28,481 nucleotides of DNA from Clostridium sp. UBA6640 (GTDB lineage: Bacteria > Bacillota > Clostridia > Clostridiales > Clostridiaceae). A model generated the notes under the pieces. It saw nothing but the letters and a program-made list of their open reading frames with translations, did no database searches and was not told the DNA's origin. Made by a program: the position numbers and the translations under genes. Below, piece by piece: positions 7,874-16,045 of this stretch. Each line of letters opens with the position of its first letter. The stretch's first letter is position 1. The stretch is taken from positions 7,252 through 35,732 of the forward strand of contig NZ_DKLM01000069.1 in the NCBI RefSeq assembly GCF_002455975.1, written 5' to 3'.

Positions 7874-8503
7874 ATGAAGTTTAAAGTAAGAGAAAAAATA
7901 TTACACGGAAATAATAAATTATATATTTATATACCTTTAAAAATACCGAAGCAGCTTACAGCTATAGATCCAATAGTTTGGGACAAGGCAATACTTGGCA
8001 ATTCAACTGCCTACGAGTTTCTTGAAAAAGTATTTATTTTAGCTTCAAGATTAGAGTCTCAACAACTTATATATATTCCAACAAATTCTATAAAATTAAA
8101 TGAATATAGAGATATATGGGAATATGGAATATTTGATATGGACATTGTACTCATAAATTATCATGGAGTTCAGCTTAAAGCTAAGGAAATATTTAAAGCT
8201 ATTAAAGAAGCAAATACAATTTCTGAAGAACTTAAAGATATGGCTATCGAAAAAAACAATATTCAATATCCTAATCGCTGGTTAACTGATGGAAAATTAG
8301 CTGCAAAGCGATTTAAGAATCTTTTAATAGTTTCAACTAATAGAGATGTATTTTTAAAATTTGCTTGTGATATCGAGTATATGACGGGGATGGAGGATGA
8401 CGAAGAATATAACTTTGATTGCCACATTCATGAAGATTTAATTGGTACTTCAGAAGATAATGGATTTAACTTTTTATATTATCATAAAAAAGAAAATATG
8501 TGA
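7874..8503 (+). CDS. Conserved-looking protein of unknown function
   Basis: 209 residues, soluble, with no signal peptide and no membrane segment. I do not recognise a family. The opening MKFKVREKILHGNNKLYIYIP, the middle segment FDMDIVLINYHGVQLKAKEI and the acidic end MTGMEDDEEYNFDCHIHEDL suggest a compact folded cytoplasmic protein. AGGAAGG lies 6 bases before the ATG. It stands apart from its neighbours (no shared spacing), with GNAT genes on both sides. Confidence 0.65.
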   Translation: MKFKVREKILHGNNKLYIYIPLKIPKQLTAIDPIVWDKAILGNSTAYEFLEKVFILASRLESQQLIYIPTNSIKLNEYRDIWEYGIFDMDIVLINYHGVQLKAKEIFKAIKEANTISEELKDMAIEKNNIQYPNRWLTDGKLAAKRFKNLLIVSTNRDVFLKFACDIEYMTGMEDDEEYNFDCHIHEDLIGTSEDNGFNFLYYHKKENM

Positions 8504-8647
8504 CATTAGTTAAAACATGTTGTCACTCAAGATCAATAGCTACATGTATGTATAAGAAAAATTTAGCATTGAGATATAAGTTAAACATTATATGGAGACA
8601 GGAGAATAGTGAGAAGTTATTAAATTATTAAGGTAGAGGGTCTTAAA

Positions 8648-9523
8648 ATGGAGAAGTTTAATTATAAAAGTAGGGTAATTATAGAGCAAAGCTTAAGTGA
8701 AGAAGATTTTAAGGATGTCGAGAAATTAATAGAGATATGCAATAAAAGACATAATACAGATTTAAAGCTTTATCTTGATAGGGAAGCAGAGAACATTACT
8801 AAATTTTTATTTTACGATGAAAGAGATTTAATTGCATATTTTGGTATGACACTCAGCTACAATGTGGGAGAAGCATATATATGGGGTACAATTAATCCGG
8901 ATTGCAAAACAAAGGATATTTTCTCAGAGATTTTTAAGAGTGTAAAAGATAGATGTAGAGAAAATAATGTGGACACTTTAAAATTCATTAATAAAAGAGA
9001 TGTTACTAGCTTTAGAGAGTTCATTATATATGTAGGTGGAGAAGAGAAATACTCAACTTATGAAATGAAGTTTAATAGAAAATATTATAAAGAACTCAGT
9101 GGGGAATGCACTAACCTTGTTCTAAGTAAAGCATCGCTTGAAGATTTAGATGAGATCGTTCCTATAGGTATTGAAGCTTTTGGAACCACCGAAAAAGATG
9201 AGAGAGCGTACAATGAATCAAATTTAAATAATTCTAAATACAGTAATTTCATTGGTAAGATTCATAATACTACAGTAGGGATTATTTCTGCAAGAATAGA
9301 GAATGGTGAGGGAAGTATTGCTGATTTAGCAGTTCAAAAGAGTTATAGAGGAAAGGGATTTGGAAGAGCAATATTATCAAAAACAATTGCTTACTTACTT
9401 AATGAGAGGATCGAAAATTTCACCCTTAGTGTTGAAATGGAAAATAGAAAAGCTCTCTCTATATACGAGGATTCAGGATTCAGAGCAGTAAGCGTTAGCG
9501 ATTGTTATGAGGTGAAATTTTGA
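8648..9523 (+). CDS. Tandem-GNAT N-acetyltransferase
   Basis: 291 residues. The C-terminal half is a clear GNAT domain with the acetyl-CoA loop SYRGKGFGRAIL and the end motif NRKALSIYEDSGF. The N-terminal half (about 1-145; DLIAYFGMTLSYNVGEAYIWG) looks like a worn second GNAT unit, the same design as the gene at 6694 though the sequences differ. It starts a run of three same-strand GNAT genes with gaps of only 17-54 bases, probably one operon. Substrate unknown. Confidence 0.8.
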   Translation: MEKFNYKSRVIIEQSLSEEDFKDVEKLIEICNKRHNTDLKLYLDREAENITKFLFYDERDLIAYFGMTLSYNVGEAYIWGTINPDCKTKDIFSEIFKSVKDRCRENNVDTLKFINKRDVTSFREFIIYVGGEEKYSTYEMKFNRKYYKELSGECTNLVLSKASLEDLDEIVPIGIEAFGTTEKDERAYNESNLNNSKYSNFIGKIHNTTVGIISARIENGEGSIADLAVQKSYRGKGFGRAILSKTIAYLLNERIENFTLSVEMENRKALSIYEDSGFRAVSVSDCYEVKF

Positions 9524-9577
9524 AAAAATTAATTTTAATTTGTGGTGCAAATGGCATTTAGAAAGAAGGTAATTCTA

Positions 9578-10012
9578 TTGATATTGTTTAAAGAGATTAC
9601 GAGAGAAAACTTCTGGGAATGCATTGAACTTAGTGTTGCAGAAAATCAGAAAAGTTTTGTGACATCTAATGCAGTTTCAATTCCTCAAGCAAAAGTACAA
9701 CCAGAATGTATATCACTTGCAGTATATGATGATGATACCATGGTAGGATTTGTAATGTACTGTATTGATGAAGATGATGGTGAATATTGGATTTATAGAA
9801 TAATGATTGATAAAAACTATCAATCAAATGGATACGGTAAAAAAACTTTAGAGAAGCTTTTAGAGATTATAAAAAAAGATAAGTCACATAATAAGATTTT
9901 TCTTGGGGTCCATAAAGAAAGTATCCAAGCTGTAAATTTATATAAGAGTGTAGGGTTTGATTTCAATGGACAAGTATTTGGTAGTGAGCACATTATGAGG
10001 TTAGATTATTAA
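9578..10012 (+). CDS. GNAT acetyltransferase, polyamine-type
   Basis: About 145 residues from TTG 9578, chosen because AGAAGG (9564-9569) is 8 bases upstream; ATG 9551 is an alternative. The text ECIELSVAENQKSFVTSNAVS, then MVGFVMYCIDEDD and the loop YQSNGYGKKTLEKLL match the PaiA/BltD group of GNATs, several of which acetylate spermidine or spermine. The end motif SIQAVNLYKSVGF is intact. It is the second of three consecutive GNAT genes. The polyamine substrate is inferred from family resemblance only. Confidence 0.75.
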   Translation: MILFKEITRENFWECIELSVAENQKSFVTSNAVSIPQAKVQPECISLAVYDDDTMVGFVMYCIDEDDGEYWIYRIMIDKNYQSNGYGKKTLEKLLEIIKKDKSHNKIFLGVHKESIQAVNLYKSVGFDFNGQVFGSEHIMRLDY

Positions 10013-10029
10013 TTAACAGGGAGGAACGT

Positions 10030-10500
10030 ATGAAAGTACAACTAAAAAAAAGTTTAATTGGACAAGTAGAAAATTCATCTAAATTCCAAATAAAAAAGCT
10101 GACTTCAGAAGGGGGAGAATTGGAAAAAGAATTAGCATATTACTTATCGAAATTCATTGAAGGGACATTAGATCCAGATCTTTCAGGTAAAAAACCAGAC
10201 AAATTTATTGCTAATCTTAAAAATGGTGTTTTTGGAGATTTCTCGAAAAGGTATATTATAACTGCACATGATAATGATGAAGTTATTGGTATTCTAATAG
10301 GGCTTCCACAAGAAGAACAAATAATGCATATTTATTCAGTACATGTCTCACACAAATATCGTAATAGAGGGGCAGCCTCTGCATTATTGTCAACATGTAT
10401 AAATGATATGTATATGAGAAATGTAAAAGACATCATTATAGATGTTCATGTTGATAATAAACCTGCATATAATCTATATAAGAAGTTTGGATTTGTGTAG
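10030..10500 (+). CDS. GNAT N-acetyltransferase
   Basis: 156 residues with acetyl-CoA loop VSHKYRNRGAASALLSTC and the end motif NKPAYNLYKKFGFV, where the reading frame stops immediately. GNATs usually carry one more beta strand after this motif, so the protein may be slightly truncated. GGGAGG at 10019-10024 precedes the ATG. It is third in the GNAT run, 17 bases after its neighbour. Substrate unknown. Confidence 0.75.
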   Translation: MKVQLKKSLIGQVENSSKFQIKKLTSEGGELEKELAYYLSKFIEGTLDPDLSGKKPDKFIANLKNGVFGDFSKRYIITAHDNDEVIGILIGLPQEEQIMHIYSVHVSHKYRNRGAASALLSTCINDMYMRNVKDIIIDVHVDNKPAYNLYKKFGFV

Positions 10501-10582
10501 TTTTCGGAAAATTATGATAAAGTTTAAAGTACAGTTAGATAAAATTTTATAGATGAAAAACATTGTGATTGGAGTGATTCTT

Positions 10583-10621
10583 ATGAAATATCCATGCTTA
10601 AAGCCCTCTATAGATTCATAG
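10583..10621 (+). CDS. Putative leader ORF (12 aa) upstream of second CD3324-family gene
   Basis: GGAGTG (10571-10576) then ATG 10583 encodes MKYPCLKPSIDS; its stop codon touches the 5' arm of the stem at 10621. The position relative to the stem and gene matches the leader ORF at 1844-1903. Confidence 0.4.
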   Translation: MKYPCLKPSIDS

Positions 10622-10672
10622 CAGAGACTGCTATGAAGATGGTATGAAAATTACTTTATAAGTAGTCTTTGC
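10621..10672 (+). promoter_or_regulatory. Structured leader upstream of CD3324-family gene (copy 2)
   Basis: GCAGAGACTGCT (10621-10632) pairs with AGTAGTCTTTGC (10661-10672) using G-U pairs at two positions. The arms match those at 1888/1979. The start codon of the CD3324-family gene is 33 bases further on. Confidence 0.45.
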
Positions 10673-10705
10673 TCATAACTTTATATTAATAAGGAGGGGC
10701 AAGAT

Positions 10706-10975
10706 ATGGCTTATATTAGTGCACAGACCGTATTACCGGAAGAAGTAATAAAATTAATACAAGAGTATGTAGATGGAGAATGTTTATACATTCCAAGAAA
10801 AAATGGAAATGAAAAATCTTGGGGCGAAAAGAATGGCATAAAAAGTAGTTTTAAAAAAAGAAATAATGAAATATTTCGTAAATATATAGATGGAAGTACT
10901 GTTGCTCAACTATCAGAAGAATATTATCTTTCAGAAAAAACTATAAGAGGGATAATAAGTAAAGAAAAGCGTTAG
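10706..10975 (+). CDS. CD3324 family protein (Mor-like HTH), paralogue
   Basis: 89 residues and clearly paralogous to the protein at 2024-2299: shared LPEEVIKLIQEYVDGE..YIPRK, the block NEKSWGEKNGIKS and the C-terminal helix-turn-helix GSTVAQLSEEYYLSEKTIRGII. AAGGAGGGG precedes the ATG. A terminator follows. Together with its leader ORF and stem it is a self-contained unit. A transcription-regulator role is inferred. Confidence 0.75.
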   Translation: MAYISAQTVLPEEVIKLIQEYVDGECLYIPRKNGNEKSWGEKNGIKSSFKKRNNEIFRKYIDGSTVAQLSEEYYLSEKTIRGIISKEKR

Positions 10976-10985
10976 TACTTATTAT

Positions 10986-11030
10986 AAAAAAGTCTTATTT
11001 CAATTAGTATTTGTTAATAAGGCTTTTTTG
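10986..11030 (+). terminator. Intrinsic terminator of second CD3324-family gene
   Basis: Stem 10986-10999 with 11016-11029 (AAAAAAGTCTTATT / AATAAGGCTTTTTT, one G-U), ending in TTTTTT. Confidence 0.8.
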
Positions 11031-11107
11031 TGTCTATTGCAGTGTTAGATATAATTTAGTAAAAATCTCTACAAAGCAGCAAAGAAAGATAAACTTGCGC
11101 TATATGC

Positions 11108-11135
11108 TTGAATTCTATTATGAACCGTTTATAAG
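11108..11135 (+). promoter_or_regulatory. Candidate sigma-A promoter for GNAT gene
   Basis: TTGAAT (11108-11113), 16 bases, then TATAAG (11130-11135), about 70 bases before the start codon at 11207. Confidence 0.35.
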
Positions 11136-11206
11136 ATTTTAATATAAAAATGTAGATGTTAGAATGAACCTATAAACAATAATAGAAGCTGAGTGAGGGG
11201 ATAAAG

Positions 11207-11671
11207 ATGAAGTTTGAATTTAGAGCACCTATAAAAAGTGACATTGAAGATATTTTGACATGGAAATATGAAGGAATATATTCGTTTTATGATAACAGCA
11301 TTCAGAAGGAAAAGATAGAGTCGATAAAGCGTTCTATTGATTCAGATAATGATTTTTCAATTTATAATGAACACAATGAACTTGTAGGGAATTGTTCATT
11401 CTATTATATTGAAGAATTCTTCTGTTTAGGTGTACAAATGAGACCAGAACTTACAGGAAAAGGCTTTGGTACAGAATTTGTAAGGTCCATAATCAATTTT
11501 GGAAAGAAAAAATATAATTTAAGTTACATTGATCTAACAGTAGCAAAATTTAATAAAAGAGCAATTAGGGTATATGAGAAATTAGGTTTTAAATTTATTG
11601 AAGAAATCGTTAATACTATAAGAGGTAATGACTATGATTTTCTAATTATGAGATTGGAATTTGATATATAA
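11207..11671 (+). CDS. GNAT acetyltransferase, RimJ/RimL-like
   Basis: 154 residues with a GNAT fold: acetyl-CoA loop LTGKGFGTEFVRSI and the end motif NKRAIRVYEKLGF followed by FIEEI. The opening FRAPIKSDIEDILTWKYEG is typical of the RimJ/RimL-like group, which acetylates protein N-termini or small amines. GTGAGGGG precedes the ATG. It is monocistronic with its own promoter and terminator. Substrate unknown. Confidence 0.75.
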   Translation: MKFEFRAPIKSDIEDILTWKYEGIYSFYDNSIQKEKIESIKRSIDSDNDFSIYNEHNELVGNCSFYYIEEFFCLGVQMRPELTGKGFGTEFVRSIINFGKKKYNLSYIDLTVAKFNKRAIRVYEKLGFKFIEEIVNTIRGNDYDFLIMRLEFDI

Positions 11672-11704
11672 AAATATATTATTTCTTATTAAATTATGGT
11701 TAAG

Positions 11705-11737
11705 ACTCCAATGGCAATACCCTTGGAGTTTTTTTAA
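11705..11737 (+). terminator. Intrinsic terminator of GNAT gene
   Basis: ACTCCAA (11705-11711) pairs with TTGGAGT (11723-11729), followed by TTTTTTT. Confidence 0.85.
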
Positions 11738-11828
11738 ATAAATTTTAAGATAAAGGATTTTAGCCTCAGAAGAGTAATTTATATATAGTAGAGATTATTT
11801 ATGTTACTTTGATTGGAGGGATAAACCT

Positions 11829-12356
11829 ATGGATATAACTTTTAATTTAGGGAAAGAAAATGATATTGATGAATTAGAACAGCTTTATAACGATTTAAAT
11901 GACTATTTAGAACAAGGAATAAATTATCCTGGATGGAAAAAAGGGATATATCCTGTTCGGCAAAATGCAATTAATGGAGTTAAAGATGGTAATTTATATG
12001 TATCAAAATATAACGGAGAAATCATTGGTTCTGTTATTTTAAGCCACGAACCAGAGGCAGCATATTATAAGGCTAAATGGGAATTTGAATCTGACTATTC
12101 AAATGTTTTTGTTGTGTATACGTTTGTAGTGCATCCAAAATTTTTGAAATGTGGCGTAGGCAAAGCATTAATGGACTTTTCTATTGAACATAGTATTAAG
12201 TCGCAAGCTAAATCAATTAGATTAGATGTTTATGAAGGCAATACACCTGCTATTAGATTATATGAAAAATGTGGTTTTAAATATATCGATACAGTTGACC
12301 TGGGACTTGGAGACTATGGACTGGACTGGTTTAGACTATATGAAAAATTGCTATAA
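11829..12356 (+). CDS. GNAT N-acetyltransferase
   Basis: 175 residues. The GNAT landmarks are FVVHPKFLKCGVGKALMDF (acetyl-CoA loop) and GNTPAIRLYEKCGFKYIDTV. The opening ENDIDELEQLYNDLNDYLEQ and PGWKKGIYP place it with small-molecule GNATs. GGAGGG is 9 bases before the ATG. It is followed by the first family-A hairpin, so it is the leftmost gene that ends in the array's own terminator type. Confidence 0.8.
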   Translation: MDITFNLGKENDIDELEQLYNDLNDYLEQGINYPGWKKGIYPVRQNAINGVKDGNLYVSKYNGEIIGSVILSHEPEAAYYKAKWEFESDYSNVFVVYTFVVHPKFLKCGVGKALMDFSIEHSIKSQAKSIRLDVYEGNTPAIRLYEKCGFKYIDTVDLGLGDYGLDWFRLYEKLL

Positions 12357-12417
12357 GGGTAATGAGAAGAATTTTCTTATAAGATATAAAGGCTGTAAAT
12401 TTAAATGATTTTTTAAG

Positions 12418-12457
12418 ATACTGTATTATTCAGAAATGAGTTTTACGGTATTTTTAT
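12418..12457 (+). repeat. Family-A element 1 (left half: terminator hairpin)
   Basis: ATACTGTA (12418-12425) pairs with TACGGTAT (12444-12451), followed by TTTTT; TTATTCA/TGAGTTT lies inside. This is the left part of the dispersed family-A element; the right inverted end (TGAATAATGCGG) is missing here. Confidence 0.7.
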
Positions 12458-12501
12458 GTTGTAATATAATAAAAGTGTCTGTTGAAAAATTATAAACATA
12501 T

Positions 12502-12534
12502 AATCCCATTAACAATAAAGATGTTAATGAGATT
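12502..12534. terminator. Hairpin between converging genes
   Basis: AATCCCATTAACA (12502-12514) pairs with TGTTAATGAGATT (12522-12534) with one wobble. It lies just past the stop codon of the minus-strand gene and could serve as its terminator. Confidence 0.5.
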
Positions 12535-12550
12535 GTATATAAGCGAATAT

Positions 12551-13774
12551 TTATTTTTTATCTATATCTAGAACCGTTTGCAGCAACACATTAGCCCCTT
12601 TTAAACAATTATCAAGTGGTGTTTTTTCTATTTCACAATGACTGTGTCCGCCAATACTTGGAACGAAAATCATGGTTGTAGGTAACATATCTGCTGCGAA
12701 TTGGGCATCATGACCAGGACCGCTGTACATTCTCATATTAGAGTAACCGTAAAGAATAGCATTTTTCTCTACAAAATTAATCAATTCATTATTGAAACTA
12801 ACAGTTTTGCGTGACCATAATTTCTCATAAGTAACTTTACAGTTTGCTAATTCTTCTGGGATGTTTTCAATAATTTTAACTACTTGTTCTATTACTTTTG
12901 AATCTTGATGTCTTGCATCTAATGTGAATTTAACGTTATCCGGTATAATTGTATGTATATTAGGGGAACAAATTATTCTACCAGTAGTATAAACTAATTT
13001 ATTATCAAGTTTATCAAGTTCTTTATGCAAATATTGAATAGCTTCAGAAGCTGCTAGAAGAGCATCTTTTCTCATTTTTTGTGGAACTGTTCCAGCGTGG
13101 CCGGCTTGACCAATAAATTCAAATTCATAATTCACCATTCCAACAACGCCTTCTACAACACCTATATCTACTTTGGATGATTCTAGAACTGGGCCTTGTT
13201 CAATATGAAGTTCCAGGAGGGCCATATAATCTTTGGGATTTATTCTGTTTTTTTCTTCGCCTTTATATCCGCTTGCATCTAGTGCCTCACCAAAGGATAT
13301 ACCTTCCTTATCCTTAGAATCTAACATTTTTGCTTTGTCAAATTTACCTGTAATAACACCTGAGGACATCATAGCAGGGTCAAAACGAGCGCCCTCTTCG
13401 TTAGTCCAAATCATAACTGTAATTGGATGACGATGTGGAATTTTTTCTGTAACTATAGTTTCAGCTACTTCCATTGCTGTAAGTACTCCTAAAATACCAT
13501 CATAGTTCCCACCCTGTACTACCGAATCACAATGCGATCCCATTGCAATATGAGGAAGGGTTTCTTCAGAGCCTTTAAAAGTAGCATACATATTTCCCAT
13601 ATCATCTGTTGTTATACTTGCCCCTAGTTCATTCATACTCTTTGAAAATTCTGCTCTTGCCTGAAGGGCTGGCTTCGATAAAGATAATCTTGTTATTCCA
13701 CCATTTTCTGTAGCACCGAACTTACTAAAGGTAATAATCTTATCTTCTAATCTTTTTTTATCACAAATTAACAT
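12551..13774 (-). CDS. M20-family N-carbamoyl-amino-acid hydrolase / allantoate amidohydrolase type
   Basis: About 407 residues. Zinc and catalytic residues of the hydantoinase/carbamoylase group are all visible: H81 in MGSHCDSV, D92 in GGNYDGILG, E126-E127 in WTNEEGARF, H190 in LELHIEQGP and the C-terminal His in GGHSHCE. The family hydrolyses N-carbamoyl-L-amino acids, allantoate or ureidoglycolate, using two metal ions. The start is ATG at 13774 (minus strand) with GGGAG 8 bases upstream; a GTG three codons earlier is less likely. It is the only minus-strand gene in the window and stands alone, without other hydantoin or purine genes, so the exact substrate is open. Confidence 0.88.
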   Translation of the reverse strand: MLICDKKRLEDKIITFSKFGATENGGITRLSLSKPALQARAEFSKSMNELGASITTDDMGNMYATFKGSEETLPHIAMGSHCDSVVQGGNYDGILGVLTAMEVAETIVTEKIPHRHPITVMIWTNEEGARFDPAMMSSGVITGKFDKAKMLDSKDKEGISFGEALDASGYKGEEKNRINPKDYMALLELHIEQGPVLESSKVDIGVVEGVVGMVNYEFEFIGQAGHAGTVPQKMRKDALLAASEAIQYLHKELDKLDNKLVYTTGRIICSPNIHTIIPDNVKFTLDARHQDSKVIEQVVKIIENIPEELANCKVTYEKLWSRKTVSFNNELINFVEKNAILYGYSNMRMYSGPGHDAQFAADMLPTTMIFVPSIGGHSHCEIEKTPLDNCLKGANVLLQTVLDIDKK

Positions 13775-13964
13775 ATAACACACTCCCTTACATATTTAGT
13801 GTACAACTTACCAAAACACTTGTCATGCCTATATTTATCCAATGGCTACTATAGATAAACCACTCTAAAATTTAATGTATGTCTGAATATAAGTTATAGT
13901 TTAATATATTAATTCATAACTTTTAGATTAATGCACAATGCACAATTAAGGAAGAAATTATTTT

Positions 13965-14164
13965 TTTTAGAGACTATAAAGAATTTAAATAAAAATTAAA
14001 TGAACCTTATAGTGGGTATATGCGTCTAACTAGTGTAAAGCAAAAAAGTAGCGCTGCAATTTGCAAGGAAAGGTAAGAGATAAACTGAATAAAGATGCAT
14101 TTATAGATAAAGTTCTTTAGACTGAATCTACTTTATATCATGTATCTAAATCAATTTTGATTTA
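13965..14164 (+). pseudogene. Duplicated ECF promoter and dead 5' end of the sigma gene
   Basis: About 200 bases that repeat 14218-14424 at roughly 90% identity, including the promoter (TGAACC 14001-14006, 16 bases, CGTC 14023-14026), the ribosome-binding region and the first ~30 codons of the sigma gene. The start codon is CTG instead of TTG, and an in-frame TAG follows after about ten codons. The gene part is dead but the promoter is intact and points at the working gene. The remaining gap (13775-13964) shows only a short repeat, AATGCACAATGCACAATTA, near 13930. Confidence 0.8.
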
Positions 14165-14259
14165 TTTATAATATTAAAATTATGGTTTTACATTAAGCTA
14201 TTGTAAAATAAGATTAATTTTAGATATTATAAAGAATTTAAATTTAAGTAAAAATTAAA

Positions 14260-14285
14260 TGAACCTTTTAAAAGCTTTATGCGTC
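14260..14285 (+). promoter_or_regulatory. ECF-type promoter of the sigma/anti-sigma operon
   Basis: TGAACC (14260-14265), exactly 16 bases, then CGTC (14282-14285). This is the -35/-10 layout of ECF sigma factors of the SigM/SigW/SigV kind, which transcribe their own genes. Autoregulation by the sigma factor encoded 60 bases downstream is inferred. Confidence 0.7.
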
Positions 14286-14344
14286 TAACTAGTGTAAGAC
14301 AAAAAAAGTAGCGCTGCAATTTGCAAGGAAAGGTAGGAAGTCAA

Positions 14345-14827
14345 TTGAATAAAGATACATTTATAGATAAAGTTCTTGAGACTGAATCTACTTTATATCA
14401 TGTATCTAAATCAATTTTGATCTATGATCAAGATTGTGAGGATGCAGTTCAAGGAGCAATTTTAAAAGCTTATAATAAATTAGATACATTAAAGGAAGAA
14501 CAATATTTTAAGACATGGTTAGTTAGGATACTCATAAATGAATGTTATAGTTTAAAACGCAGTGAATGTCCAACTGTATCTTATGAAGAGTACTTTGAGT
14601 TTACCAAGGCTGATGATAAAAAGGATTATAGCGAATTATATTTGGCAATTCAGAAATTACCAGAGCGGATTCGTATTACAATTGTACTTTATTATGTAGA
14701 CGGATACTCAATAGAAGAAATTAAAAAAGTTTTAAAAATACCTGCAGGAACCGTAAAAAGTAGATTATCAAGAGGACGAAAGTTATTAAAAATAGAACTA
14801 AAAGATATGGAGGTATCGTATGAATAA
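14345..14827 (+). CDS. ECF-type RNA polymerase sigma factor
   Basis: About 160 residues with the two domains of an ECF sigma factor: region 2 (DQDCEDAVQGAILKAYNKL, then YFKTWLVRILINECY) and region 4 (LPERIRITIVLYYVDGYSIEE, ending GTVKSRLSRGRKLLK). It directs RNA polymerase to stress promoters such as its own. I take TTG 14345, with GGTAGGA (14332-14338) 6 bases upstream; the reading frame also opens at TTG 14321, but that lies before the site. The 3' end overlaps the next gene by 8 bases, so the two are translationally coupled. Confidence 0.9.
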   Translation: MNKDTFIDKVLETESTLYHVSKSILIYDQDCEDAVQGAILKAYNKLDTLKEEQYFKTWLVRILINECYSLKRSECPTVSYEEYFEFTKADDKKDYSELYLAIQKLPERIRITIVLYYVDGYSIEEIKKVLKIPAGTVKSRLSRGRKLLKIELKDMEVSYE

Positions 14828-15590
14828 TCATAATTGGGATAATGCCTTTCCAGATACACCAGAAAGTTTTAAAAATAAGGTAAGGTCTACATTAAATAGC
14901 TTACCAAATCAAAAGGAGAATTGTGAAATGGAAAATAAAACATCATATAAAAAAGCATCATTTAGAAAGAGAACTATGGTTGCACTAGTAGCTGCTATGG
15001 TAGTAGGAACAACTGTATTTGCTGCAGGAAAAATTACATCTATAACTTCACATGGAAGTAATATACCAACTTATACTACTATGCCTACGGAAGAAAAAGT
15101 GAAAAAAGATTTAGGATTTAATCCTAAATTAGTTAAGGAATTTGATAATGGATATATCTTTAAAGGTGGATATACTACAGATAATAATCATGAGGATAAT
15201 AAAGGTAATTCTGTATTAAAAACAAAATCATTAATTTTTGCTTATGAAAAAGAAAATGATAAAGTAACTCTTTTTATGGACGAAGAAAAATTGGGAGAAG
15301 AGCTAGAAAAAGAAAAGATTGTTGATAACTATAATGGTATAGATTTATATTATAATTCATATGCTAACAAGTATGTGCCAGCAGATTATGAAAAGACAGA
15401 ACAAGATAAGCAGGATGAAGCGTCTGGAAAATATGTATTTGGCTATGGATCTGACAAAGTAGAAATTTCTCATAGTCAACATTTAAGTTGGGTGCAAGAT
15501 GGAATTCATTATTCTTTCTTAGCAGTGGATTCTGAGATATCACAAGATGAATTAGTTAAAATGGTTCATCAATTTATCGATGCTAAATAG
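14820..15590 (+). CDS. Membrane anti-sigma factor with DUF4367-like C-terminus
   Basis: 256 residues: a cytoplasmic N-terminus of about 50 residues (PDTPESFKNKVRSTLNSLP), one membrane segment at about 52-69 (TMVALVAAMVVGTTVFAAG) and a long extracytoplasmic part. The C-terminus (LSWVQDGIHYSFLAV, then DSEISQDELVKMVHQFI) resembles the DUF4367 sensor domain found on such proteins. With the sigma gene overlapping upstream, the natural reading is that it holds the sigma factor at the membrane and releases it on an envelope signal. No zinc-binding HxxxCxxC motif is seen, so it is not a ZAS type. Confidence 0.8.
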   Translation: MNNHNWDNAFPDTPESFKNKVRSTLNSLPNQKENCEMENKTSYKKASFRKRTMVALVAAMVVGTTVFAAGKITSITSHGSNIPTYTTMPTEEKVKKDLGFNPKLVKEFDNGYIFKGGYTTDNNHEDNKGNSVLKTKSLIFAYEKENDKVTLFMDEEKLGEELEKEKIVDNYNGIDLYYNSYANKYVPADYEKTEQDKQDEASGKYVFGYGSDKVEISHSQHLSWVQDGIHYSFLAVDSEISQDELVKMVHQFIDAK

Positions 15591-15723
15591 GAATAAGAGC
15601 AGAGATATTTTAAATTTTGAAAATAGAATAAAAGTATTTGCTTCTCAATATTAAGGAACATAGTATTTATTAAAAATCTACTTTATATTTTTGAGAGTAA
15701 CTAGATTTTCTATATAAATCAGC

Positions 15724-15760
15724 AGCCATAATGAATTTTGATGTCATTATGGCTTTTTTA
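15724..15760 (+). terminator. Terminator of the sigma/anti-sigma operon
   Basis: Perfect 11-bp stem AGCCATAATGA (15724-15734) with TCATTATGGCT (15744-15754), followed by TTTTT. A weaker hairpin (AAAATCTA/CTAGATTTT) precedes it at about 15673-15709. Confidence 0.85.
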
Positions 15761-15930
15761 TGCGTCTATCATCATGAATTCTCAATTGTATAAGGGTTGC
15801 CCTAAGGTGCAGCATAGTTCGTAATAACAATGATAAATTTAACTAACACTAAGGAGAGACTACATTTACTGATATCTTTATAATAGAGCAAATACATAAG
15901 AATGAAATATTTGAAAAATGTTAACTTTAG

Positions 15931-15959
15931 TTGACAAATCTCCATTTTCACTTGATAGA
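15931..15959 (+). promoter_or_regulatory. Candidate promoter for the XRE gene
   Basis: A consensus -35, TTGACA (15931-15936), with a weak -10 (GATAGA) after 17 bases. An alternative -10, TATACT, lies at 15979. The rest of 15761-16045 shows nothing else recognisable. Confidence 0.3.
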
Positions 15960-16045
15960 AAACATTTTTAGTTTTTAGTATACTATATCTACAAGTTAGC
16001 TTGGGGTAAAAGAGAATTGAAATAAAAGAAAAGATGGTGATTATT

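Noticed and set aside
12226..12408. Plus-strand open frame overlapping the GNAT gene end
   Set aside because: An out-of-frame shadow of the GNAT gene at 11829-12356, with low-complexity sequence past its stop.
15755..15790. A further ECF promoter near TGCGTCTATC after the sigma operon
   Set aside because: The -10-like CGTC lacks a TGAAC-type -35 at 16 bases; it follows a terminator and is probably chance.
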